Origin: Pseudohalocynthiibacter aestuariivivens
GTDB lineage: Bacteria; Pseudomonadota; Alphaproteobacteria; Rhodobacterales; Rhodobacteraceae
DNA length: 64,000 bases
Direction of reading: 5' to 3'
NCBI RefSeq assembly: GCF_011040495.1
Contig: NZ_CP049037.1
Location: forward strand, 310,001 to 374,000
Part shown: positions 28,901 through 40,184 of the stretch, piece by piece
Position numbering within the stretch: the first letter of the stretch is position 1
Layout: each line of letters opens with the position of its first letter
The notes under the pieces: generated by a model
Seen by the model: the letters and a program-made list of their open reading frames with translations, nothing else
Told to the model about the DNA's origin: nothing
Databases searched by the model: none
Program-made: the position numbers and the translations under genes

Positions 28901-30382
28901 TCAACTGTCCGGGATCACGCGGATCAGGTGCCAGCGCACCGCGTCATTCTTGACGTTATCGAGGTTGGCAACGCGGGCTGACAGCCCCACCAATTGGGTC
29001 ACATGGTAGGGGATAAGCGTGCCGGCATTCTCCCATAGCCGTATTTGCGCCGCCTCATACAGCGCACGGCGCTGATCAAAGTCCAGTTCGGAACGTGCAT
29101 CTGTCATCAACTGATCAAAAACCGCGTCTTTGTAGTAGGTCTCGTTCCATTTGGCACCCGAGGAGAATGCTTCGTTCAGCGCTTGATCAGCGGGGCGTTC
29201 GTTCCAGCGGGTCGTCACCGCGTCCTTTTGCATCCAGACTTGGCTCCAGTAACCGTCAGTTGATTCCTTCTTTATCTTGACGCGGATGCCCGCCGCGGCG
29301 GCCTGTTGTTGATAGACCACTGCCATCGTCGGCCAACTGCTATCGAGCGCCGAGACATGCACTGTCACGTCAATGCCGTCCGGGTAACCCGCATCGGTCA
29401 GCAACGCGCGTGCCTGGGCGATATCCTGCGGACAAGCGATGTCCGCCCGATACTGATCGTTGGGGGCAACGGGGGTGTCGCAGGCGACGATTCCGCGTCC
29501 GCCCAGCACCAGCTTCAGCATTTCATCGCGGTCCACGGCCAATCGAAGTGCACGACGTATCCGCGCATCGTCATATGGGGGTACGTCGGTGCGAAAAGCC
29601 ATGCCGATCCAGTTGCCGGTGGGGACTTGTTGCACGGCGTAGCGATCGGATGCCTCCAGCACCTTACCCAATTGCGGGGTGATGCCGCGCTCCATGTCGA
29701 TCTGGCCACCCAAGAGTGCCTGTAGGCGGGCCTGTGCGTCGGGAATCGCAATTACTTCGATGGCGGCGACACCGGGGGGACCTTCGAAATAATCGGAATT
29801 CGCGCGTAGAATGGTAATGCCGTCCGGGTCAAACCGATCGACAATGAACGGGCCTGTTCCGATACCGGTCTGTGCAATGGTATCGCCTGAACCATCGGGG
29901 ATGATCCGCATGCGAAAATCCATCAGTTGCAGCGGCAGGTCCGCAAACGGCCCATCAAGGTACATGCGTACCTCATACGGGCCGACCGCCTCGATCCGGT
30001 GAATCATCTGGATGGTGGCGCGGGCTGAACTGTCATTGTCAGGCGCGATAATCCGGTTCAGGGAATAGACCACATCGGCGGCGTCAAAGTCGGTTCCATC
30101 GTGAAACCGCACACCTTCGCGCAGGGTGAAGGTCCATTCGGTGCCGTCCTCATTGGGCTGCCAATCCGTGGCCAAAACCGGCTGTGGTGTGCCGTCGGCA
30201 CCGGGCCGCACAAGGCGGTTCATGGTTTTTTCGGTGACCTGAAGGACCCGTCCGTTGGACATCGGGTCAAGATTGCTCAGCGCGCCGAAACCCAACTCAT
30301 GCGCCTGCCGAAAAGTGCCTGTTGGATCCGCCGCCGCGGGCAGGCAAAGACAGAGGGCGAGGGCCGTAGCGAAGAATCTCAT
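28901..30382 (-). CDS. ABC transporter substrate-binding protein, peptide/nickel type (SBP_bac_5)
   Basis: 493 residues. A signal peptide (MRFFATALALCLCLPAAA) is followed by the family 5 fold: TWTFTLREGVRFHDGTDFDAADVVYSL-like segment near residue 95, and the C-terminal LYEAAQIRLWENAGTLIPYH. It captures a peptide or similar solute for import. No permease or ATPase genes are adjacent, so it is an orphan binding protein. The ATG at 30382 gives a complete signal peptide; the longer frame to 30421 does not. Confidence 0.9.
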   Translation of the reverse strand: MRFFATALALCLCLPAAADPTGTFRQAHELGFGALSNLDPMSNGRVLQVTEKTMNRLVRPGADGTPQPVLATDWQPNEDGTEWTFTLREGVRFHDGTDFDAADVVYSLNRIIAPDNDSSARATIQMIHRIEAVGPYEVRMYLDGPFADLPLQLMDFRMRIIPDGSGDTIAQTGIGTGPFIVDRFDPDGITILRANSDYFEGPPGVAAIEVIAIPDAQARLQALLGGQIDMERGITPQLGKVLEASDRYAVQQVPTGNWIGMAFRTDVPPYDDARIRRALRLAVDRDEMLKLVLGGRGIVACDTPVAPNDQYRADIACPQDIAQARALLTDAGYPDGIDVTVHVSALDSSWPTMAVVYQQQAAAAGIRVKIKKESTDGYWSQVWMQKDAVTTRWNERPADQALNEAFSSGAKWNETYYKDAVFDQLMTDARSELDFDQRRALYEAAQIRLWENAGTLIPYHVTQLVGLSARVANLDNVKNDAVRWHLIRVIPDS

Positions 30383-30442
30383 GCCGTGACCATAGCACAG
30401 AGCGCGACCGGGGGAAGGCACTTGGGTGGCGCGATACCGCGG

Positions 30443-32485
30443 CTAGCCGCGTCGCCGCCGCCTGCGCCCGCCACCGGCTTCGTCGCCGCCTCCGGTATTG
30501 AATGACACATCCGGCAACGACACGATGCTGTTTAGAATCGGGAACGGCTCTACCGAGTTTGGAATGGCTGACGCGTTCACGAAATGCTCTTGAAAGCGCG
30601 GCTCGACAGCGGTTTCTACCTTGTGAATGCGACGTACGGTTTCCTCGATCTCGGCGCGGGCGGCGCTGTTGATCAATGCAATCCGCGCGCCGGTTCCCGC
30701 TGCGTTGCCAGCCGAGGTCACTTTGTCCAGCGGCGCGTCGGGGATCATGCCCAGCACCATCGCGTGTTTCGGGCTGATATGCGCGCCGAACGCACCTGCC
30801 AGAACAACGCGGTCCACATTGTCGACGCCGAATTTATCCATCAACAGGCGCGCGCCGGAGTAAAGCGCGGCCTTGGCCATCTGGATGGCACGAATATCCG
30901 GGTTGGTCACAGTGATGCGCGGCCCGCCCGTCGCACTGGCATCGTGCAACAGGTAAGAGTTGGTGCGCCCCTCGGGGATGCATCGGTCGGTCCCGGCTTG
31001 TGCGGATGATCCAATCAGGCCCGAGGCATCGAGCACACCCGCAATGCGCATCTCGGCAATCGCTTCGATGATGCCGGATCCACAAATGCCGGTGATACCG
31101 GTAGCGGTAGTTGCCTCAGCAAAGGCCGGATCATCCGACCACAGATCACAGCCGATCACGCGAAAACGCGGTTCCTTGGTCACGGGATCAATCTCGACCT
31201 TCTCGATCGCGCCCGGCGCGGCGCGCTGGCCTGCGCTGATCTGTGCGCCCTCAAAGGCAGGACCGGTGGGGGACGAACAGGCCAGCACCTTTTCACGATT
31301 CCCCAGTAGAATTTCGGCGTTGGTGCCCACGTCCACGACCAACACGAGGTCTTCGGATTTATCCGGTGCCTCGCTGAGCGCCACGGCAGCGGCGTCTGCG
31401 CCCACATGGCCCGCGATGCAGGGCAGCAGGTAAACACGCGCGGACGGGTGCAGATCAAGATCAAGTTCGCGTGCATCTAGGCGTATGGAATCGGAGGTGG
31501 CCAGCGCAAACGGTGCCTGACCCAACTCGAACGGATCAATCCCCAGCAGCAGGTGGTGCATGACCGGGTTACAGACGAAAACCGCATCGACGATGAGCGC
31601 CTTATCTACCCCGGCATCGGTCGCGATATTGCTGAACAACGTGTTCATTCCTTCGCGTACCGCGGCCGTCATTTCGGCAGCGCCTCCCTTGTTCATCATC
31701 GAGTAGCTGACCCGACTCATCAGATCCTCGCCAAAGCGGATCTGCGGGTTCATCACACCTGACGAGGCCACGACTTCGCCGGTCCCCAGATCACACAAAT
31801 GCGCGGCAATGGTGGTAGAGCCGAGATCGACCGCCAGACCGTACACCGTACCCTCATGGAAACCGGGCCAGATTTGCATGATCATGGGCGGGTTTTCGTT
31901 GTCGCCCAGATTGACCGCGCAGGTGACTTTCCAGCCGCCCTTGCGCAGGATCGGCTGCATCGTTTGCAGGATATGCAGATCGGCATGCACGTTCTCGATC
32001 TGCCATTGTTCGGACAATGCGGTGCAGAGCCGTTCCAGATCGCCGGTGGGTTTGTGCATGTCGGGCTCTTCGACCTCGACATAAAACAGTCGCGTGGACG
32101 GGTTCAGCGTAATATCGCGGGCCTCGGCACGTTTGCGCACGACTTGCTTGTGAACCTGACTTTCAGGTGGAACGTCGATCACAACATCCATTTGCACAGT
32201 GGCCTGACAGCCCAGCCGACGCCCCTTGGTCAGGCCGCGTTTGTCGTCATACCGTTGCTCGACCGCGTTCCAGTCAGACAGCGCGCCCTCGTGGACAGTG
32301 ACTCCGTGCTTCGAAAATTCGCCGTAGCCCGGTGTGATCTGACACTTCGAACAGATACCGCGCCCACCACAGACTGAATCAAGGTCTACGCCCAACTGCC
32401 GCGCCGCTGTGAGAACGGGCGTTCCCACGGGAAAACGACCGCGTTTACCGGATGGCGTAAAGACGACAAGGGGATCAGTGCTCAT
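30443..32485 (-). CDS. ASKHA-domain [2Fe-2S] protein, corrinoid-activator (RACo)-like
   Basis: 680 residues. N-terminal plant-type ferredoxin domain with C39-x5-C45-x2-C48 and C93 ([10 protein letters not shown] ... RLGCQA). A linker and the large ASKHA ATPase domain (DUF4445) follow, with [23 protein letters not shown] and [11 protein letters not shown]. Relatives reduce inactive Co(II) corrinoid proteins in ATP-driven fashion for methyl-transfer systems. The C-terminus ends in an arginine run after a Gly-rich linker, which is unusual. No corrinoid protein or methyltransferase is in the window. The ATG at 32485 is preferred over 32596. Confidence 0.87.
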   Translation of the reverse strand: MSTDPLVVFTPSGKRGRFPVGTPVLTAARQLGVDLDSVCGGRGICSKCQITPGYGEFSKHGVTVHEGALSDWNAVEQRYDDKRGLTKGRRLGCQATVQMDVVIDVPPESQVHKQVVRKRAEARDITLNPSTRLFYVEVEEPDMHKPTGDLERLCTALSEQWQIENVHADLHILQTMQPILRKGGWKVTCAVNLGDNENPPMIMQIWPGFHEGTVYGLAVDLGSTTIAAHLCDLGTGEVVASSGVMNPQIRFGEDLMSRVSYSMMNKGGAAEMTAAVREGMNTLFSNIATDAGVDKALIVDAVFVCNPVMHHLLLGIDPFELGQAPFALATSDSIRLDARELDLDLHPSARVYLLPCIAGHVGADAAAVALSEAPDKSEDLVLVVDVGTNAEILLGNREKVLACSSPTGPAFEGAQISAGQRAAPGAIEKVEIDPVTKEPRFRVIGCDLWSDDPAFAEATTATGITGICGSGIIEAIAEMRIAGVLDASGLIGSSAQAGTDRCIPEGRTNSYLLHDASATGGPRITVTNPDIRAIQMAKAALYSGARLLMDKFGVDNVDRVVLAGAFGAHISPKHAMVLGMIPDAPLDKVTSAGNAAGTGARIALINSAARAEIEETVRRIHKVETAVEPRFQEHFVNASAIPNSVEPFPILNSIVSLPDVSFNTGGGDEAGGGRRRRRRG

Positions 32486-32634
32486 GGCATTTCCATCTGA
32501 TGGGAAGGTCTTTGAGGCGACCATAGCGAATTGCGATCCCAGAGGAAGCCCGCAACCGGCAAAAATTGGCCCTGTCGCGTCATGGCAGAAGGGCACATCG
32601 CGTCAAGCCATCCACATGTGCTTCTTCTGGCTGG

Positions 32635-32814
32635 AAATGCACGGGTGTCACCTCCGCCTCCGGGACGCTCTACCTTGATTACCCGAGCGCCCATATCCGC
32701 GAGGATCATCGCGGCGAGCGCCCCGGCGCGCACATGGGTGAGATCAAGTACAACAGTCCCCCACAGTGGGGCGGTTTGCAGATCAGACACGGCGAACTCC
32801 TTGGAAAGTGCCAT
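32635..32814 (-). pseudogene. remnant of a CaiB/BaiF family III CoA-transferase
   Basis: The first 60 codons read like the start of a family III CoA-transferase: [39 protein letters not shown]. After that the frame continues with unrelated residues and stops at 32482, next to the ASKHA gene start. About 340 further residues of the normal enzyme are missing, so this is most likely the scar of a deletion. Confidence 0.7.
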
Positions 32815-32962
32815 CGGCTATCTAGTGTCTACACATGCGCAGGCCCTGACACAGATCAAACCCTACCGGCATGGCCGGGACTGGAAACGTGCGTTTCGGT
32901 CGGATGCATGGACGGCGCTCGGGCGAAATTGGCCTTTCGTCTCTGGCATATCCATGCAATAG

Positions 32963-34447
<1,485 letters not shown>

Positions 34448-34519
34448 ATTGTACTATATCAAATCCTTGACTGTTTTTGTTAATGTGGTTGTTCGGCGGA
34501 TGAATACCGCAATGGGACG

Positions 34520-35686
34520 ATGACACCGGGCGCGCGGATACAGGCCGCCATCGAGATATTGGATGCGATCACGGATGAAACCGCTGCCGAGCGGGCGCTG
34601 ACCGGATGGGCGCGCCGGTCACGGTTTGCTGGATCAAAAGATCGCGCGGCCGTGCGAGATCACGTGTTTCAGGCGCTGCGCTGCTGGCGATCCTATGCCT
34701 GTCTTGGCGGCGCAGACACGGGGCGTGGTCGGATGATTGGGGCGTTGCGCGCGGACGATACCGACCCGGCGTTGCTCTTTACCGGCGTGGGTCACGCACC
34801 GGCCCCGCTGAGTGCTGTCGAACTCACCTCAGGGACTCCTGCAGTGACAGACGCCGACCGGTTAGATCTGCAACCATGGTTGGTCGAACGTTTTCAAGGT
34901 TCGTTAGGGGATGATGCAGAGCGGGCGGCGATGGCATTACGTGCTCGCGCACCCGTCATGCTGCGGGTGAATTTGCGCAAGGGCTCCGTCGATCAGGCAA
35001 TGCAATCGCTTGCAGCGGATGAGATTGCGACCGCTCCAATTGATGGCATCAATACTGCCCTGCAAGTTATAGATAATCATAGAAAAGTTCTTTCATCGGC
35101 GACGTTTCAGAACGGCTTGGTCGAATTTCAGGACAGCTCTAGCCAAAAGGCGATGCAAACCATCGTGCTACCCGCCGGCGCGCGAATTTTGGACTATTGC
35201 GCAGGCGGCGGGGGCAAGGCGCTGGCGCTGGCAGCAAGACTGGATGCGACCATATATGCCCATGACGCCGATCCGTCGCGAATGAAAGATCTGCCCGCTC
35301 GGGCCAGCCGGGCAGGCGCGCAGATCAGGATTTTGGACGAGGATGCAGTAGCTCGGGCAGCCCCCTACGACATGGTATTGTGCGACGTGCCCTGTTCTGG
35401 CAGCGGCACATGGCGGCGCGCCCCGGACGCGAAATGGCGTCTGAGCGAAGCCAGTCTTGGGGCGCTCGTCGATGTGCAGAGCGTCATTCTGGATACAGCG
35501 CGGTCATTGATCGCACCGGGGGGGACGCTGGTCTATGCGACATGTTCGGTCCTGCGAGAGGAAAACGAGCAGCAGATCGAAGAATTTGTTCGGCGTCATT
35601 CCGGCTGGTCGGTGGTATCCGTTGCGCGTTTGCCCATCAGTGCGGTGGGGGATGGATTTTTCGTAGCGCACCTATTGCGAGAATGA
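34520..35686 (+). CDS. RsmB-like rRNA (cytosine-5) methyltransferase, NOL1/NOP2/Sun family
   Basis: 388 residues. The SAM motif ILDYCAGGGGKALALAA and the two-cysteine active site (CDVPCSGSGTWRRAP and VYATCSVLREENE) are clear. The N-terminal part is a short RsmB/NusB-like segment, so this is close to RsmB (m5C967 of 16S rRNA) without being a full-length match. It starts 72 bases after guaB. Confidence 0.87.
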   Translation: MTPGARIQAAIEILDAITDETAAERALTGWARRSRFAGSKDRAAVRDHVFQALRCWRSYACLGGADTGRGRMIGALRADDTDPALLFTGVGHAPAPLSAVELTSGTPAVTDADRLDLQPWLVERFQGSLGDDAERAAMALRARAPVMLRVNLRKGSVDQAMQSLAADEIATAPIDGINTALQVIDNHRKVLSSATFQNGLVEFQDSSSQKAMQTIVLPAGARILDYCAGGGGKALALAARLDATIYAHDADPSRMKDLPARASRAGAQIRILDEDAVARAAPYDMVLCDVPCSGSGTWRRAPDAKWRLSEASLGALVDVQSVILDTARSLIAPGGTLVYATCSVLREENEQQIEEFVRRHSGWSVVSVARLPISAVGDGFFVAHLLRE

Positions 35687-35800
35687 TAATGTTGGGTGCA
35701 ACCCTGACGGCGCATATTTTTTTGCATTAAGTGTACTTTAAGAACTTTGAACCAATGGTTGGGGATCGAAACACGATTACAGGATCCCGATCGCTTGACC

Positions 35801-38092
35801 ATGACAACACATCCATTGGGACCGATCCGGCGCGCCGCCGCGCGGGGACGCCCCCGCGCGGCGTTGATCCTTGCGTCGGCGGTTTTCTTTATGGGGGCCG
35901 CGCTTGTCGTGCCGGATGGGACGGCGCAACAGATAATTGCTGGGGTCGCGGCAATTCTGGGATGTGCTGCCCTGTGGATATGTGGCTACGCGCTGTTTCA
36001 ACGCTCGGTCAATCGCACGTCGGCACAATCGCTGATGACACTGATCAAGCACGACGCGTCCCCCAGTATCGTGACCTCTGACGATGGCGCGGTTGTATGC
36101 GTCAATGATGCCGCACAAACAGTCTATCGCGCAAATCGCTGCGAAACGCTTGCTGGCGCATTGCAAAACGTATTGGCAAACCCTGGCGCGGCGCTCTTTC
36201 GTTTGAAAACTGCTGCCATGGCGCGGGGCTCTGCACATGAGGATCTGGTTACGGCGTCGGGACATATCCGGCTGAGTGTGCATCGTGCCGGAGAGGATCG
36301 GTTTTTATGGCGGATTGAGCGATCGGCAGATATGGCGGCGCGACGTGCTGATCCGCTTCCTTTGCCGATGATCACGGTTGGACGCAACAATGCCGTGCTG
36401 TTCATGAATGATGCGGCTCGCAATCTGGTGGGCGAGCGGGCCCGGACACTTGACCGGATATGCCCGAAGTTGCCCCTGCGATCAGGACAGTTCAACAACA
36501 TCAGCACCCGTGATGGGCTGCAATCGTGCCTGACTGTCGCCTTAGAAGGGATGGCAGGCCGACGTGAGGTGTTCTTGCTCCCCGGTGTCGCCGCAACAGA
36601 GCGACAGCCCGATGGATGGGCATTTTTCGACGAACTGCCGGTCCCACTGCTAAAGTTGGACCCTGGCGGGCAGATTCAATTGTCGAACCGACCGGCGCGC
36701 GCCTTACTGGGATCGGACGATTGCCAAGGCCGCCCGATCACTGATCTTCTCGAAGGGTTGGGGCGGTCGCTTCCGGATTGGTTGGGCGATGCGGCGAAGG
36801 GGCGCGGTTCGCTGCATTCGGAATTTCTGCGCGTAAAACGCGCGGATCAGGATATGTTCGTTCAGGTAACACTGAACCGCGCGAGCGAAGAAGGACAGAC
36901 AATCCTGATCGCGGTGCTGAGTGATGCAACCGAGTTAAAATCACTGGAGGCGCAGTTCGTCCAGAGCCAGAAAATGCAGGCCATCGGTCAGTTGGCAGGC
37001 GGTGTTGCACATGATTTCAACAACCTGCTGACTGCGATTTCCGGGCATTGCGACCTGCTGCTCTTGCGCCATGATCAGGGCGATAGCGATTACAATGATC
37101 TGGTTCAGATCAATCAGAACGCCAATCGCGCCGCATCTCTGGTTAACCAGCTTTTGGCTTATTCACGCAAGCAGACGCTCCGGCCTGAGGTCATGGATTT
37201 GCGTGATGCAATGTCGGATCTGACTCATTTGTTGAACCGTCTGGTCGGTGAAAAGGTAATTCTGTCACTAACTCACGACCCGATGCTTTGGTCGATCCGT
37301 GCTGATAAGCGGCAGTTGGAGCAGGTGGTGATGAATCTTGTGGTCAACGCCCGCGACGCAATGCCGGAGGGGGGCGAGATTCGATTGACCACCGAAAACG
37401 TCACGCTGACAGAGCCATTGAACCGTGACCGCGCGGTAGTCGCACCTGGCCGGTATGTCAGGGTGGCGGTAACAGACGAGGGCGGGGGTATCTCATCGGA
37501 CAAGCTGCAAAAAGTGTTCGAGCCATTCTTTACCACAAAACGGACGGGGGAGGGCACCGGGCTTGGCTTGTCTACGGCGTACGGAATCGTAAAGCAGACC
37601 GGAGGTTTTATCTTTGTCGACAGCGAACATGGTGTTGGCAGCCAGTTCTTCTTGTTGTTCCCCGCCTATGATGCGGTCGAAGATGTACCCAAGCCCACCA
37701 TCGCACCGTTGCCGGTGGAATCGCCGGTAAACGGTGTTGTGCTGTTGGTAGAGGACGAGGCACCGGTGCGGGCTTTCGCCTCGCGTGCGTTGCAGTTGCG
37801 TGGCCTTACCGTGTTAGAAGCCGAATCGGCGGAAGATGCATTGGAGATGCTCAAAGATGACGCACTCGAAGTGGATGTATTCGTAACTGATGTGGTGATG
37901 CCCGGCTTGAACGGGCCCAGTTGGGTGCAGCAGGCGCTGAAATCGCGCCCCGATGTGCGTGTTGTCTTTGTTTCGGGTTATGCCGAAGAGGATTTTGGTG
38001 ATACGCAGTCGCGCATTCCAAACTCGGTTTTTCTGCCCAAACCGTTCTCGTTGACGGAATTGACGGAAATCGTGCAACGCCAATTAAATTGA
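35801..38092 (+). CDS. cckA: hybrid histidine kinase CckA
   Basis: 763 residues from the ATG at 35801; an in-frame TTG at 35747 would add 18 residues. Two membrane helices lie near the start (ALILASAVFFMGAALVV, IIAGVAAILGCAALWICGY), then PAS-like regions, the H box QLAGGVAHDFNNLLTAISGH, the N box VMNLVVNARDAMPEGG, the G box VTDEGGGIS, and a C-terminal receiver with its Asp in VFVTDVVMPGLNG. This is the CckA layout, feeding the ChpT-CtrA phosphorelay that controls cell cycle in Caulobacter and motility and gene transfer agents in Rhodobacteraceae. ChpT and CtrA are not in the window. Confidence 0.9.
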   Translation: MTTHPLGPIRRAAARGRPRAALILASAVFFMGAALVVPDGTAQQIIAGVAAILGCAALWICGYALFQRSVNRTSAQSLMTLIKHDASPSIVTSDDGAVVCVNDAAQTVYRANRCETLAGALQNVLANPGAALFRLKTAAMARGSAHEDLVTASGHIRLSVHRAGEDRFLWRIERSADMAARRADPLPLPMITVGRNNAVLFMNDAARNLVGERARTLDRICPKLPLRSGQFNNISTRDGLQSCLTVALEGMAGRREVFLLPGVAATERQPDGWAFFDELPVPLLKLDPGGQIQLSNRPARALLGSDDCQGRPITDLLEGLGRSLPDWLGDAAKGRGSLHSEFLRVKRADQDMFVQVTLNRASEEGQTILIAVLSDATELKSLEAQFVQSQKMQAIGQLAGGVAHDFNNLLTAISGHCDLLLLRHDQGDSDYNDLVQINQNANRAASLVNQLLAYSRKQTLRPEVMDLRDAMSDLTHLLNRLVGEKVILSLTHDPMLWSIRADKRQLEQVVMNLVVNARDAMPEGGEIRLTTENVTLTEPLNRDRAVVAPGRYVRVAVTDEGGGISSDKLQKVFEPFFTTKRTGEGTGLGLSTAYGIVKQTGGFIFVDSEHGVGSQFFLLFPAYDAVEDVPKPTIAPLPVESPVNGVVLLVEDEAPVRAFASRALQLRGLTVLEAESAEDALEMLKDDALEVDVFVTDVVMPGLNGPSWVQQALKSRPDVRVVFVSGYAEEDFGDTQSRIPNSVFLPKPFSLTELTEIVQRQLN

Positions 38093-38722
38093 GGCCTCGG
38101 GGACCGGCACATAGGCACCATCAGCCCCGATCCCGTTCCAGAGTGCGAAATCCGGCGCGAACTTGCGCCGCAATCGGCGTTCCACATCCTCAGACAACTG
38201 CGGGACGGACGCAACTTTGGCCGAGGCGTTGTAGCGTTCGAGCGTGATAGCGCATTGAAGCCGGTTCTGCAGAAAGCCGATGATTGCCGTCTGATCCTCG
38301 TAGCGAAACAGATGTGTGATGGCAGTACCATTGCGGGTAGGCTCCAGAAACTTGGATTGCGCTCCGACATTGGCAAAACCGGGCGTTTGCCCCTTCAGAT
38401 ATGCCTCGACGAAATCGTCAAAGCTGATCCCGGCTGTACTGTTGGCATGCCGGTCCAGAAATGGGCGCTGGCGATAGCGATACCAACTGCCCAGCCAGCT
38501 GACCGGTTCACGCATCACGGCCATCACATCAAGACCCTCACCAACAAATTTCTCGAGCGCGGGCCGAAAGAACCGATTGTAGCGGAAGACTGGCGCATGT
38601 TTCAGTTCCGGCGGATCAGTGACGACCATCGACGCATGCCGCCCGAGGGCGACCTGCCACGCGGTGGTCCCGGTTTTCGGGACCGATAAGAACACAAGTT
38701 TCTGTTTGGAAAACACCAACAT
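38084..38722 (-). CDS. sulfotransferase-family protein
   Basis: 212 residues. The PAPS 5'-phosphosulfate motif is LVFLSVPKTGTTAWQVAL, and the 3'-phosphate motif is MREPVSWLGSWYRYR. Members transfer sulfate from PAPS to sugars, lipids or proteins; the acceptor here is unknown. The 3' end overlaps the end of the convergent cckA by nine bases. The recA promoter region lies directly upstream on the other strand. Confidence 0.85.
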   Translation of the reverse strand: MLVFSKQKLVFLSVPKTGTTAWQVALGRHASMVVTDPPELKHAPVFRYNRFFRPALEKFVGEGLDVMAVMREPVSWLGSWYRYRQRPFLDRHANSTAGISFDDFVEAYLKGQTPGFANVGAQSKFLEPTRNGTAITHLFRYEDQTAIIGFLQNRLQCAITLERYNASAKVASVPQLSEDVERRLRRKFAPDFALWNGIGADGAYVPVPEASI

Positions 38723-38814
38723 GCACGCGTCCGCCTTTTGCCGTCTGCTCTTAGGGGTGCACGTAAACTACTCTTTAACCCAATTGGGAAAAAGTGGAGA
38801 TGTGAACAATTTTC

Positions 38815-38845
38815 TTGAAATGTTCTCGTTTTGTCTGCATGTAGT
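38815..38845 (+). promoter_or_regulatory. possible recA promoter
   Basis: TTGAAA (38815-38820) and TGTAGT (38840-38845) are separated by 19 bases, immediately upstream of the SOS box. The spacing is long, so the call is tentative. Confidence 0.35.
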
Positions 38846-38848
38846 GTG

Positions 38849-38863
38849 GAACAAGAGGTGAAC
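38849..38863 (+). promoter_or_regulatory. LexA (SOS) box of recA
   Basis: GAAC-N7-GAAC is a perfect match to the alphaproteobacterial LexA site (the reverse complement is GTTC-N7-GTTC), 55 bases before the recA start. A second, imperfect copy GTTC-N7-GTCT lies at 38822-38836. Confidence 0.82.
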
Positions 38864-38917
38864 GAAGGCAGCGATTGCCGCCCGCGCAAGGGTGTGGAAT
38901 AAGGATGGGAACGAGAC

Positions 38918-39994
38918 ATGGCAACGGCAGATTTACTCAGCATGGACAGCAAGAAAAGCGCAGACAAGCAAAAGGCTCTGGATAGCGCATTGGCGCAGAT
39001 AGAACGCCAGTTCGGCAAGGGATCGATCATGAAGCTGGGCGGCGAGAATGCCATTCAGGATATCGAAGCGACATCGACCGGATCGCTCGGATTGGACATT
39101 GCACTGGGGATTGGCGGCCTGCCCAAGGGCCGCGTTGTCGAAATCTACGGCCCTGAAAGCTCTGGCAAGACGACACTGACGCTGCATTGCGTTGCCGAAG
39201 AACAGAAAAAGGGCGGCGTTTGCGCTTTTGTCGATGCAGAGCATGCTCTGGATCCGCAATATGCGCGCAAGCTGGGCGTGGATCTGGACGAGTTGCTGAT
39301 CAGCCAGCCCGACACAGGAGAACAGGCGCTGGAGATCGTGGATACGCTGGTTCGGTCTGGGGCCGTCAGCATGGTCGTGGTCGACTCTGTCGCGGCACTG
39401 ACGCCCAAATCCGAATTGGAAGGCGACATGGGCGACAGCAGCGTGGGCGTACATGCGCGACTGATGAGCCAGGCCATGCGCAAGCTGACCGGCTCAATCA
39501 GTCGCACCAAATGTACGGTGGTGTTCATCAACCAGATTCGCATGAAGATTGGCGTCATGTTCGGTAGCCCCGAGACGACGACTGGCGGCAATGCGCTGAA
39601 GTTCTATAGCTCTGTCCGGTTGGATATCCGGCGCATCGGTGCGCTGAAAGACCGCGACGAGGTGGTGGGCAACGCCACCCGCGTCAAGGTGGTCAAGAAC
39701 AAGGTCGCGCCGCCCTTCAAACAGGTGGAGTTTGACATCATGTATGGCGAAGGAATCAGCAAGATGGGTGAACTGCTCGACCTTGGGGTCAAGGCCGGTG
39801 TGGTGGAAAAGTCGGGTAGCTGGTTCAGCTATGGTGACGAGCGGATCGGACAAGGGCGCGAGAATGCCAAGACCTTTTTGAAAGAAAACAGTCGCATCGC
39901 GCTGCAGATCGAGGATAAAATCCGGGCTGCGCATGGTCTAGATTTCGACATGCCAGAAGGCTCTGGCGACGATGGTGATATTCTGGAGGCATAA
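38918..39994 (+). CDS. recA: recombinase A
   Basis: 358 residues. Walker [28 protein letters not shown], the L1/L2 loop region and [19 protein letters not shown] are all RecA. It forms filaments on single-stranded DNA for strand exchange and triggers LexA self-cleavage; the upstream LexA box fits this control. The acidic C-terminal tail ([17 protein letters not shown]) is typical. Confidence 0.98.
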   Translation: MATADLLSMDSKKSADKQKALDSALAQIERQFGKGSIMKLGGENAIQDIEATSTGSLGLDIALGIGGLPKGRVVEIYGPESSGKTTLTLHCVAEEQKKGGVCAFVDAEHALDPQYARKLGVDLDELLISQPDTGEQALEIVDTLVRSGAVSMVVVDSVAALTPKSELEGDMGDSSVGVHARLMSQAMRKLTGSISRTKCTVVFINQIRMKIGVMFGSPETTTGGNALKFYSSVRLDIRRIGALKDRDEVVGNATRVKVVKNKVAPPFKQVEFDIMYGEGISKMGELLDLGVKAGVVEKSGSWFSYGDERIGQGRENAKTFLKENSRIALQIEDKIRAAHGLDFDMPEGSGDDGDILEA

Positions 39995-40184
39995 GCCGAT
40001 CTGGCTGGGTGACGAGTTTGCGTTCAGCTTGTGCGCCACCTGACAGACAGAGAATGACAAAGGTCCGTCCGCTCCGCGCGGTCGGGCTTTTCGCTTGGAC
40101 GGGGTGCGCGCCTTTTCTTGCGGTGGACAGGGCGGGCAGGGGCAGATAAATCACGAAAACCCAAAGCCCGGAAAGAGATGACCC

